Positions 25,318-33,072 of a DNA stretch of 33,205 bases are shown piece after piece. The position numbers and the translations under genes were made by a program. Every line of letters starts with the position of its first letter. Position 1 is the stretch's first letter. Origin of the DNA: Candidatus Anammoxibacter sp. (lineage in GTDB: Bacteria; Planctomycetota; Brocadiia; Brocadiales; Anammoxibacteraceae); NCBI GenBank assembly GCA_021777105.1, contig JAIQZQ010000088.1, positions 1 through 33,205 of the forward strand. Reading direction: 5' to 3'. The notes below the pieces were generated by a model, which did not search any database, had not been told where the DNA came from, and saw only the letters and a list, made by a program, of their open reading frames with translations.

Positions 25318-25827
25318 TTATGTTTCCTTAAATAATTTATCGTAGTTCGCGTATATTTTTTTATATTCATCGAACGCTGGTTTGGAATAGCCAAATCCAG
25401 GCTTCTTGCTTTCTAATGGTTCAAGGATTTCCAGTATAAATTTAAGTTGCGGCTTAAAGAAAAATACGAGGAGTTCCTTGTTTGATATGAGACCGGCTTG
25501 TTTAACGCTCATTAATTGCATCCAGAATTTGTGCACGATGCGGCGAGCATTATCAATCTTCTCCCACTCATTTTTTGACTCTTTTTTTAGTTTTTCGAAC
25601 CTCTCTGCAATATTTTCTTCACTTTGGCATTTGAAATCCCATAGAAATTTCATGGCTTCTCCAAATTCTTGCTCTGCGTTCCTTTTAGAGAAGTCTAATA
25701 TGATTTGCGTTCTTACGGCATCACGTGCTGAACTCGCAGCTCGCCAAGCCACTATTGCTGCGGCTAAACTACCTAGGCCAGCAGTTAACGTAGCTAGAGT
25801 TGTGAGATCTAAACTCATTCCATTCAT
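25318..25827 (-). CDS. Hypothetical single-pass membrane protein
   Basis: A 169-residue protein. The hydrophobic segment LATLTAGLGSLAAAIVAWRA (residues about 11-30) is one transmembrane helix, followed by a helical charged body (SARDAVRTQIILDFSKRNAE). The layout recalls uncharacterised DUF4760-like or similar small membrane proteins, but I cannot assign a family. The fourth codon is a second ATG (25818) better placed 9 bp after a GGAG, and may be the real start. An attC (25854-25912) lies upstream and attC 2 downstream, so this is one clean cassette. Confidence 0.6.
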   Translation of the reverse strand: MNGMSLDLTTLATLTAGLGSLAAAIVAWRAASSARDAVRTQIILDFSKRNAEQEFGEAMKFLWDFKCQSEENIAERFEKLKKESKNEWEKIDNARRIVHKFWMQLMSVKQAGLISNKELLVFFFKPQLKFILEILEPLESKKPGFGYSKPAFDEYKKIYANYDKLFKET

Positions 25828-25853
25828 CTCCGTTTAGTTGGTCTATTTATTGA

Positions 25854-25912
25854 GCCAACGAAAAAAATAACGGGCGGCCTTTTTTGCCGTCCGGTTCATT
25901 TGCTTGTTAGAA
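25854..25912 (-). other. attC recombination site, minus orientation
   Basis: Minus strand: R'' TTCTAACAAGCAAATGAAC, then CGGACGGC and GCCGCCCG arms around AAAAAAG, then TTATTTTTTTCGTTGGC as R'. Both arm sets pair over about 25 positions. This is a short, typical attC with orientation matching the minus-strand genes around it. Confidence 0.7.
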
Positions 25913-25981
25913 ACATTTCAATTTAATTATTTAATTGTTTGAATGCTATTGCAATATTTTAACCTCTCATTAGTTAGTTTT

Positions 25982-26353
25982 CTAGCTTGTACCATACATT
26001 GCGATGTAGCACATAGAAGCATATTCAGCAACTAATCCATCGCTTCTTGCAAGTTTTTTGTCATTAACAATATCTGAAACACACTTTTCAAGTTGGATAG
26101 CAAATTTCTTTATAGTAAGCAGATATTGAATTGTTGGAAGGGCGTCCAATTTTTCTTGCAACTCAGGATTATTTGATTTTGTAATAGAAACAAACCAGTC
26201 GGCAGATGTAGCAAGTCTATTTTTATATGTTGCTTGTTGCCATTCTTGGACAGTTGCTTTATGGAGAGTTCCACCTTCATACCATTCACTTGAATATGTA
26301 GGAGTTGAAACAAATATACCAATAACAATTAGCAATAACAAATATTTCTTCAT
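25982..26353 (-). CDS. Small exported hypothetical protein
   Basis: A 123-residue protein with a clear signal peptide (MKKYLLLLIVIGIFVSTPTY, cleavage near residues 20-22). The mature part of about 100 residues is mostly helical, with two Cys (in KCVSDI and MCYIAMY) that could form a disulphide in the periplasm. No family is recognised. AGGA precedes the ATG. It lies between attC 3 and the 25854 attC, so it is a single-gene cassette. Confidence 0.65.
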   Translation of the reverse strand: MKKYLLLLIVIGIFVSTPTYSSEWYEGGTLHKATVQEWQQATYKNRLATSADWFVSITKSNNPELQEKLDALPTIQYLLTIKKFAIQLEKCVSDIVNDKKLARSDGLVAEYASMCYIAMYGTS

Positions 26354-26397
26354 TTTGTTTTCCTGACAATTACAAAATACAATATAGGGGAAAAATA

Positions 26398-26507
26398 TAA
26401 CGTTGCGCTAAGCTGCCCGAAACGGCTAAATAAAATAAATACGAATACTTAAAAAATAAATAAAAAACCGGCAAACCTTGAGGGGCGGCTTTAGCGGCTT
26501 TGTTGGA
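26398..26507 (-). other. VCR-like attC 3, minus orientation
   Basis: Best preserved of the three long sites. On the minus strand CCAACAAAGCCGCTAAAGCC and its continuation GCCCC pair with GGGCAGCTTAGCGCAACGTT. R' is GTTATAT. The AT-rich loop between (about 26426-26466) is shared with attC 1 and 2. Confidence 0.7.
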
Positions 26508-26625
26508 AACACGATACTCAAGAAACATTGACAATCAGAGAAAACAATGCTTTTGCATTTTAACCGGAAATATCATTTATATTCTTATTGTTTTGTTTCA
26601 ATTTCACTGGTAGCAGTCCAGATCA

Positions 26626-27255
26626 TTAGGCTCCAATACGACATAAGAAAAATGGAAAAGGAGGCCAAATTACAGGTTCATCACCATTCCGACTCTGGAC
26701 GGAGCGTAATACAAATATTAGTTTATAGCCACTATTTAGAGGTAACACAATAGTTGGTGTAAGCAAGCTTCCTTGCGATTCTTCAGCTACAATATCGCCT
26801 TTAGATAGTGTCAGTGTTAAATAAAAAGGGCCAACATCATCAGGAAGAATTAGCTCTACCACCATACTTTTATTGTCACCTTCAAATACTGGCAAAAAAT
26901 CAAGTTTGCAGGGGCATAATATACAAAAAAGATATGGTAATGACATATTATTAAATGCAGGCCCTTGTGTTCCCTCTTTATACCTCTGACCATTTTTGTT
27001 CGTCAAATGTATGTACCCACTTGGGTGAAAACTGATTTTATGTAATTCAAATGCCGGCTCTTTGAAATTAACAAAATCAAGATGCATTACTGAGGAATTT
27101 TTGTCATCAGTACTGCCAGCTATCCTCCATGGCTGTCCCTTTGGTCGATAAGGATGAATATACAACGAGCCATCGCGCCCTTGAAAAAGTGTAAAAAACT
27201 TTCTTGATTTTCTTTTGGTACTTAGAACGACCCGAAACGGCACTATAGATGGCAT
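26626..27255 (-). CDS. Hypothetical protein, first cassette of the minus half
   Basis: A 209-residue beta-rich protein starting MPSIVPFRVVLSTKRKSRKF. It contains HPSGYIHLTNKNG, a His-x-Ser-Gly motif reminiscent of many small integron-borne proteins, and two Cys in CILCPC. There is no signal peptide and no known family. The ATG lies 17 bp after the R-box GTTGGCG of the right boundary element, which fits a first cassette. An overlapping plus-strand frame (26547-26753) is not considered real. Confidence 0.6.
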   Translation of the reverse strand: MPSIVPFRVVLSTKRKSRKFFTLFQGRDGSLYIHPYRPKGQPWRIAGSTDDKNSSVMHLDFVNFKEPAFELHKISFHPSGYIHLTNKNGQRYKEGTQGPAFNNMSLPYLFCILCPCKLDFLPVFEGDNKSMVVELILPDDVGPFYLTLTLSKGDIVAEESQGSLLTPTIVLPLNSGYKLIFVLRSVQSRNGDEPVIWPPFPFFLCRIGA

Positions 27256-27271
27256 GGTAGTATCCTTAATC

Positions 27272-27350
27272 CGCCAACAGTGTTGATAGATGGAAAATTA
27301 TCTACCTATTGCGGCTATATAATGGAAAAATTTCCATCTATTCTTATATT
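27272..27350 (-). other. Right boundary hairpin, mirror of the 10115 element
   Basis: On the minus strand, AATAGATGGAAATTT pairs with AATTTTCCATCTAT around a loop containing AGCCGCAATAGGTAG, and the site ends in CACTGTTGGCG. The loop and the distance to the R-box match 10115-10195, while the stems differ in sequence but still pair. Confidence 0.55.
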
Positions 27351-27480
27351 AAAGGGGGAAACATGGAAAATGTAGTATTTATTCTGTCAATTACCCACTA
27401 CGAAGGAAATTCACGCTAAAGTAGATAATTTGCTTGGTGTTCATTTAAATATTAAAATATGAGAATTCAAGCTTTAAATA

Positions 27481-27548
27481 AGAATACTTTTTTAGTTGTA
27501 CTGTTAAAGTCAACAAAACATCAATACTTAATAAATAAACGTCTGACC
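27481..27548 (+). mobile_element. MITE-2 right-end fragment
   Basis: TTTTTTAGTTGTACTGTTAA and CATCAATACTTAATAAATAA, then CGTCTGACCTGCTC. Diverged and truncated. Confidence 0.5.
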
Positions 27549-27989
27549 TGCTCATTAAGTGGAATAAGTTTAACTTCTTGCATACCGGTTGTCTACTAAA
27601 AAATTAACCATAGACTGTGGTGTGTAAGCAACAATACCATGGGAAGTGTATTATAAATTGTGGCTATTACATAAATATCGTATAGTTGATTGAGGCATGT
27701 CTTGTAAAATTGCGATGTTGGCATTTAATGGCGACAATAATTGTAATGTTATTTACTGAAGATGTTTGTGAGTTGCGTTTTTGAATTGTTTGGTTTATGT
27801 CAATGGTAAATTTGGGAATTTTGTGTAATTATTTGTGTGGGATGAAGGGCAATCGCGCTAGGGGGGGTGATTTTGCTCTTTCAAATGTTTTGAGTTAGAG
27901 AGCTTTGATTGAGGCGCTGTTCAATTAACTGGACGCGGGAGCGTCAATAAAACATTCCAACGCTAAGCAATTGGAAAGAGCGGAGTTTG

Positions 27990-28141
27990 AAAGCACGCCC
28001 AGGGGCACGTCTTATTATTAAGTTTCAATTATATTGCTAGATTTTTATCAAGCTTTTGATAAAAATACATTTTGTAGTTGTGCTGTTAAAGTCAAAAAAA
28101 AATCAATACTTAATAATTAAGACGTGACCCTGGGCTTTGCC
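27990..28141 (+). mobile_element. MITE-2 full-length copy
   Basis: Left end AAGCACGCCCAGGGGCACGT and right end ACGTGACCCTGGGCTTTGCC are inverted. The interior matches the other copies. This is the only uninterrupted copy and gives a length of about 152 bp. Confidence 0.65.
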
Positions 28142-28143
28142 CT

Positions 28144-28186
28144 ATGACTTAGAAATTTCCCGAAATTGTTACTCTCGGACAGTCTG
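28144..28186 (+). mobile_element. MITE-1 half copy E
   Basis: Matches the right half of copy C (ATGACTTAGAAATTTCCCG to CTCGGACAGTCTG). The following 40 bp also match those after copy C at 24878-24921, so this is a duplicated or recombined block rather than a fresh insertion. Confidence 0.65.
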
Positions 28187-28260
28187 TTAAGATGTTACCC
28201 TGAGCTTTCTCTATATTTGTCAACAATAAAGATTTGCCACCCCAAATGTTCATGTTTGTT

Positions 28261-30504
28261 TTAGAAAACCAAGTTATTGTGTTCGACGATACGAATCTTT
28301 TTGCCTAACGGTCGCAGCTCCTGATTCGCTTTTTTAATGGCGTCAAGCAGGGTTTTGTCGCCGCCAAATGATTCCTTCATTGCGTCTTTGAGGCTTTTGC
28401 CGTTTTTTTCCGCCTTTAACATCTGGTCCCGGCTGACAAAGAAGTGCCATTCGACGCGCTTTAGTTCCGCATTGTTTTTTAAAATGTCAACGTCCTTTTT
28501 GAGCTGTTTAAGAGCCCTCCCTGAAGAATCCGTTCCTTTGACACGACCGGTTTTAGCCTCAAACGGAATTTTTTGAACGTGGTTGTAGCCGTCATACTCG
28601 CGTTTAAGGCTTGTCGAAGTAAAGAAGGTTTTCCTTGATCCGCCTCCTGGTCCGGTTCCGTACACCTCGGTCAGCCAGTCTTCGGCCCGCACGCCACCGC
28701 CTTTGATGCGTGTTAAATCCCGTTTTATGAACTTAACTTGTTTGCCTTTTGCTCCGGCTGACATGGTTGCGCGGTTGTATGCTATTCCTTTATAAACGAA
28801 CGCTCCGGTCAGTAAGAACATTGAGGCTGTTTCCACCCCGGCAAGAATCTGCTGAGTTCTGGTAACTCTCCGCCCAAATTCATCATGTTTGAAGAACACA
28901 ATAGCTGCCGTCCGGGCGCCGGTAAAGGTTGTAAAAGCGCTGTAAGCGCCTTCTATGACAATTTTTTTGACCGTATACAGTGCGTTCTCAATGCGGGTTG
29001 AGGCATTCTGTAAACCTTGTAGTTCCGCTCTTTGTTCTTGCAAAAACGGCATCACGATGCCGTAACGGTTTTTTCTCCAGCTGCTCTCAGGCGTTTTTGA
29101 CCATTTGGATGAGTCGGTAAGCAACAGATTTTGCAACTCAATGCCAATGGCCAATGTCTTCCAATCGTTCCAATTTGAATCATTAGCTGCGCGGCGGTCG
29201 TAGTCCATAATTACAATAGCGTTTTTAGCCACGGAATTCTTGCGGTGCAGCGCCTCTTTTGAGGTTGTCGAAATGGGAGTTTTGATCATTATCTCATATT
29301 GATCTCTCATAAAGACAAAGTTAGCCCGGAGTATTGCAATGGCCATTTGTGTGTCTGTCATGAAGGCGTCGATAGTGGTTGTGACTTGATTGTCTTTCAG
29401 CAAAGTGAGTGTGAGTTCGTCGTGTTTTATGAATTCCAGATCGTTGCCGAATGTGGCTGGAACTATATCATTCAGCGTAATACTCTCAGGTGTGGCAAAG
29501 CAAAACCGCCCATATTGATTGCCTGTATTTTGAAGCTCGACAGTGTTGTTGACACCTGTTTTTTTAGCCCTGAACTCTACCTTAACCTTAGTGTTGTATT
29601 TTTTGGTAGGCCCAACAAGCTTTCTAGGTATAAACACCTCAACGTGAATGGGCTCGTCGCCTATCACTTTGTCCAATTGCTTTTCATGGCCGGTCGTCCG
29701 GGGCTCCATTACGAATATGTCGATCTTAGGCTCAACTATAGGCAAGGTAATTTGATACCCGCCGTATGAAGTAGTCAGACTATTGCCAACACTTTCGAAT
29801 GAACCTCCATATTTGCCGGATTCCAGAGTGGCAAGGATCGTCTTGTAGGCAATAAGTCCATTGCCGCCGAGTTCGTCGTCGATTTCCGTAGTTCGCTGAA
29901 TGGGCGACGCGCCGGTCCCGGAAGAGATTTTTAATACAGGGTTGGTTTCAGGCTTGGAATTAAGCGTTAAAATAACGTGAAAGGCTTCTCCACGCATGAT
30001 CTCCTCGGCGAGTTGTTCCGTCCGGCTGTTAACAAAGCGCAGCTCTTCCAGGGTATCTATTGCCTGAAAGATAATACGCGCGGTTCCGCCCCAACTTGTA
30101 ATACGGTCTATGATACAGTCTTCATCCGGCACACCCTCGGCCTTCAGGCGCAAAGTGTGAGCCCCCGATGGTAGAGGTCCCAGATCTATTAATTCTGTTT
30201 CCATAGGGTTTGAAGAGCCTGACGGCCCTAACGGTCCAACCGTCTTTATCAGGTTGTCATCGACAAATATGCGCAGCTTAATCGCGCCACAGTGACCTGC
30301 GGACACATGATATTGCATTTTCAAAATTCCACTGGTGGTGATAGTTTTCTCAAAGGCAGGTTCACAAAGCAATCCGGCGCTTTCACATCCCACAGAGAAA
30401 GTTTCAAGAATCTCCTCGCTTTTCGAACAAGTAGAATAGGCGAAAAGCGAAAAAACGACGGCGGCAACAGAGATTAAATGTTTGAGGCTCATATGCGTTT
30501 CCAT
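28261..30504 (-). CDS. Exported protein with C-terminal PD-(D/E)XK-like nuclease domain
   Basis: A 747-residue protein. A signal-like segment (SLKHLISVAAVVFSLFAYST) suggests export, perhaps as a lipoprotein. The next 350 residues are beta-rich with several Cys. The middle (about 370-590) is mixed, with a hydrophobic stretch (TASMFLLTGAFVYKGIAY). The last 130 residues hold D638, FEAKTG with E649-x-K651, and a helix LKQLKKDVDILKN followed by VEWHFFVS. This order (D, ExK, Q/K helix, WHF strand) is that of restriction-endonuclease-fold toxin domains at the ends of polymorphic toxins. DNase activity is inferred. ATG 30504 and an ATG four codons later are both possible. No immunity gene is recognised. 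Confidence 0.7.
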   Translation of the reverse strand: METHMSLKHLISVAAVVFSLFAYSTCSKSEEILETFSVGCESAGLLCEPAFEKTITTSGILKMQYHVSAGHCGAIKLRIFVDDNLIKTVGPLGPSGSSNPMETELIDLGPLPSGAHTLRLKAEGVPDEDCIIDRITSWGGTARIIFQAIDTLEELRFVNSRTEQLAEEIMRGEAFHVILTLNSKPETNPVLKISSGTGASPIQRTTEIDDELGGNGLIAYKTILATLESGKYGGSFESVGNSLTTSYGGYQITLPIVEPKIDIFVMEPRTTGHEKQLDKVIGDEPIHVEVFIPRKLVGPTKKYNTKVKVEFRAKKTGVNNTVELQNTGNQYGRFCFATPESITLNDIVPATFGNDLEFIKHDELTLTLLKDNQVTTTIDAFMTDTQMAIAILRANFVFMRDQYEIMIKTPISTTSKEALHRKNSVAKNAIVIMDYDRRAANDSNWNDWKTLAIGIELQNLLLTDSSKWSKTPESSWRKNRYGIVMPFLQEQRAELQGLQNASTRIENALYTVKKIVIEGAYSAFTTFTGARTAAIVFFKHDEFGRRVTRTQQILAGVETASMFLLTGAFVYKGIAYNRATMSAGAKGKQVKFIKRDLTRIKGGGVRAEDWLTEVYGTGPGGGSRKTFFTSTSLKREYDGYNHVQKIPFEAKTGRVKGTDSSGRALKQLKKDVDILKNNAELKRVEWHFFVSRDQMLKAEKNGKSLKDAMKESFGGDKTLLDAIKKANQELRPLGKKIRIVEHNNLVF

Positions 30505-31121
30505 TTTGTTCTTATTAACAGAACATGTTTGTTTTTATGCTCTCACGGGCAAGCCGGATAAGAAAAATTAGAAAATTTAAAAATAACGAACTGGAAAACC
30601 GCTCAATTTGGATCGAATGTAAATTTTGTCCATTACGGGCATATCGCTATTTTTCTTAATAATTTATCGTTTTAGTTAACCAATGTCAATAAAAAACATT
30701 AAATAAATTATTATTGACAAGGCACATAAGTCATGCAAAAAACAATACACTGGGTAATAAGCGCAGCTTCCTAAAAACCGAAATAGTTGTAAGTTGTTTT
30801 GGAACTTAGTATTGTAAGTTAATGGCGGTAGTAGGTGGAGTTACAGACACTAAAATAAAACGTGACGATACATTTGTTTCAGCGACGGCTTTTTTTTATT
30901 TTATTTAAAGGCAAAAATGGAAACATTAAAAAGTTAACAGATAGGTCGTTCAGAATTCCGTTTGACGGTTATATGTTTAAAAAGTAATAATGAATCATTA
31001 AAAGCTATAGATATGGATAAAATAATGACTAAAAATGATGAATATTTTTATATAATCGCGGTTAATATGGAAACTTGACAAAATTTTTGAAATCAGTCTT
31101 TTAATTTAATGGGAAAGTAAA
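30505..31121. other. Intergenic gap with a short palindrome at the toxin-like gene start
   Basis: TGTTCT (30507-30512) and AGAACA (30520-30525) form an inverted repeat only 3 bp from the ATG of the minus-strand gene. It is a possible operator or translation-control hairpin. Otherwise no gene is seen. A TTGACA at 31075 may belong to the promoter of the toxin-antitoxin genes that follow. Confidence 0.3.
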
Positions 31122-31369
31122 ATGAAAAATGAGCAAGTAACAATCCGTGTGCCACGCGACAAGGCAAAAGATATAGAGAGATTAAAAAAACGGACGCTTA
31201 GGAAGACAACCGAAGCTGCAGTTACTGACTTATTAAAATACGCGCTTACTTTGCCTCCATATTTTAAAGATTTTGATTGGGAGAGAGCTGAAGCTGATGA
31301 AGAGATAACTGCGGGAAAACCAAATCGTTTGATAATGTGGATGCCTTTATTGCGGATTTAGAAAAATGA
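31122..31369 (+). pseudogene. Antitoxin gene with a one-base frameshift
   Basis: The frame starts MKNEQVTIRVPRDKAKDIER, a ribbon-helix-helix-like N-terminus, and runs to WERAEADEEITAGKP. It then leaves the family pattern and stops at 31361. In the next frame, KSFDNVDAFIADLEK and a TGA at 31367-31369 give the expected antitoxin C-terminus, which overlaps the toxin start. One missing A in the CCAAATCG run at about 31319-31326 would restore the frame. Either an inactivating mutation or a sequencing error in an A-run. Confidence 0.7.
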
Positions 31370-31625
31370 AAATAGAGCGCACAAAAGCATTTAAAAAAGA
31401 TTTTAAAGTTCTCTCAGGAAAAACGCAAAAAAAATTTAAAAACAAAGTAAAATTATTTATGACAGATATCAGTCATCCGTCATTGAGAGTAAAAAAATAG
31501 AATGTTACAAAAACAGATGGGAGGCAAGTATTGATATGTTTTATAGATTTTCATTTGAAATACATAGCGGTTTTTATCGTTTTCGCAGAATTGGACCGCA
31601 TGATGATGTATTGAAAAATCCATAA
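31366..31625 (+). pseudogene. RelE-superfamily toxin gene with a one-base frameshift
   Basis: ATG 31366 overlaps the antitoxin stop. MKIERTKAFKKDFKVLSGKT leads to SLRVKK and a TAG at 31498-31500. One extra A in the A7 run at 31491-31497 would continue as IECYKNRWEASIDMFYRFSF, then FYRFRRIGPHDDVLKNP and a TAA at 31625. Together these give an 87-residue RelE/YafQ-like toxin with all usual motifs. As sequenced, the toxin is truncated before its catalytic C-terminal half. Confidence 0.75.
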
Positions 31626-31867
31626 GGTAATTGAAAATATTGAGGCTCAAGTGTTTATACACTCTTTTTGCCATCGCTTTTGCTATAAAATTGGTTTAAT
31701 GCTTTTAATTGCTTCTGTCAACCTTTTTTTATACTGAGCCTTCATATCTGTCTTGCTGGGAAATCATAACTCATCCCATCCCGTTTCTTCTGATTTGCCA
31801 TCTTTTATTTCTTCTAAAGCGTTATCCGTTTTCGAAAACCTAATGCTTTTGAGTATATAATAGGCGC

Positions 31868-32548
31868 TTATTGTGTATCGTATCGTTGAAAGTTGAACGC
31901 AGAGTTGACTATGATGTAAGCGACTTCAAGCGGTTCTATTGTCATCTCTTCATCAATTTCTCTGCTTTCATAAGTGTAGCCTTTTGGTAATGGCATGCCA
32001 CTTAACCCACCGACTTCATTTACATCATACTTATTTGTCGCGTCGCCAAATGCGGAAACCAGCATATAACGCTCGCCGTCTTTGCTGACAAGCTCTTGCA
32101 AGACACCTTCTTTATGCAGGGTTTGTTTGGTGTGCCGTTCAATTTCACCCTTTTTCCACTGCGCAAGTTTGTCATTAGGCTGGTTCTTGGGATTATAATG
32201 AGGGATCAACTTTAGAATTTTTGCAATTAAAATGAATTCAACCGTTTCGTCGTTTGATGCAATAGTGAAGCTGGTCGGAAGAGAGGGAGAAGGAGAGCCG
32301 GGGTAAGGATAAATTACTGAAGAAATCTTCATTGTCCCCGCAGCCAATACGCCTTTGTTTAATGTGTATGGGGAGTCCTCGCCGCCAAAAGAGACCGTTT
32401 CAGAAAGGTTGTCGTACACTGTTTGAAATCCTTCCGCATCTGCGCCTGCGTGGCTATAAATATACCTTTCTGATGTGCTATCGGTCTGCCTGTATTCAAG
32501 GTTGTACCCGCCAATCGGCGCTATCTCTGGTTTTAACACTTTAATCAT
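31868..32548 (-). CDS. Hypothetical protein
   Basis: A 226-residue soluble protein with no family I recognise. There is no signal peptide or membrane segment. The first half is beta-rich (IGGYNLEYRQTDSTSERYIY), the second mixed, with a charged stretch (QWKKGEIERHTKQTLHKEG) and an acidic end (EIDEEMTIEPLEVAYIIV). AAAGGAAAAG lies just before the ATG, a good ribosome site. It may be a phage- or island-type protein, but nothing in the context settles this. Confidence 0.6.
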   Translation of the reverse strand: MIKVLKPEIAPIGGYNLEYRQTDSTSERYIYSHAGADAEGFQTVYDNLSETVSFGGEDSPYTLNKGVLAAGTMKISSVIYPYPGSPSPSLPTSFTIASNDETVEFILIAKILKLIPHYNPKNQPNDKLAQWKKGEIERHTKQTLHKEGVLQELVSKDGERYMLVSAFGDATNKYDVNEVGGLSGMPLPKGYTYESREIDEEMTIEPLEVAYIIVNSAFNFQRYDTQ

Positions 32549-32763
32549 TACTTTTCCTTTCTATTTAAAAACATTTTAACAATTTAACACACTTAAAAGA
32601 TACGTTATTGGCAATAGAATTACAATTACAATTACAATTATGTTTTTATAAAGAAAATTATAGGACAAGCTTAAAGAGAATTTATGAATAATGCTTTTCG
32701 ATTTTCACTCCCTGCTATTTGTTTTAAATACGTGTTCCTAACAAACTACTGAAACGGACGGCT

Positions 32764-32928
32764 TCAAGCTTTAATTGACTCTACCTTCTTGCCTGCGGCT
32801 TTCATTGCCTCAAAACCGCAACATATACAGTCGTTACTTCTGGTTTTTTTCGTTAGCTTTTTTTTGCAAATATTACATCCTCGTCTGGTAAGAATTACAA
32901 AAATATCTGATATACAAACACTCTCCAT
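32764..32928 (-). CDS. Possible small zinc-ribbon protein
   Basis: A 54-residue frame with four cysteines arranged C-N-I-C and C-I-C-C (residues 18-21 and 34-37), separated by a lysine-rich loop, and a basic C-terminus (AMKAAGKKVES). This spacing suits a zinc ribbon. A stop lies two codons before the ATG, and no ribosome site is evident, so it could also be a truncated gene. The overlapping longer plus-strand frame has no protein-like pattern. Confidence 0.4.
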   Translation of the reverse strand: MESVCISDIFVILTRRGCNICKKKLTKKTRSNDCICCGFEAMKAAGKKVESIKA

Positions 32929-33072
32929 ATTTCATTTTACATATTTTAGAATTGACGTATCCTCAATAAATTTCATTACTGACATCCATGAGTTATTTAT
33001 TGTAATCGTTTTTTTTATTAACGGCATCTCATTTGCAATCAATCACATCATCTTTCGTATCTATATCTATAA

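Larger units (their letters stand above)
27256..28260. other. Gene-poor stretch right of the cassette region
   Basis: Contains the right boundary element, two MITE-2 copies (27481-27548 partial, 27990-28141 full length) and a half MITE-1. A frame at 27363 gives only MENVVFILSITHYEGNSR before a stop. 27550-27985 is T/G-rich with no recognisable gene. No immunity gene for the neighbouring toxin-like protein is visible here. Confidence 0.5.

Noticed and set aside
25406..25837. 143-codon plus-strand frame
   Set aside because: Antisense of the 25318-25827 protein, which has a membrane helix, a start signal and attC sites in matching orientation.
23460..26470. Possible CRISPR-like array from three repeated stretches
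   Set aside because: Only three copies, kilobases apart, each part of a longer palindrome with genes between; no spacer spacing and no cas genes.
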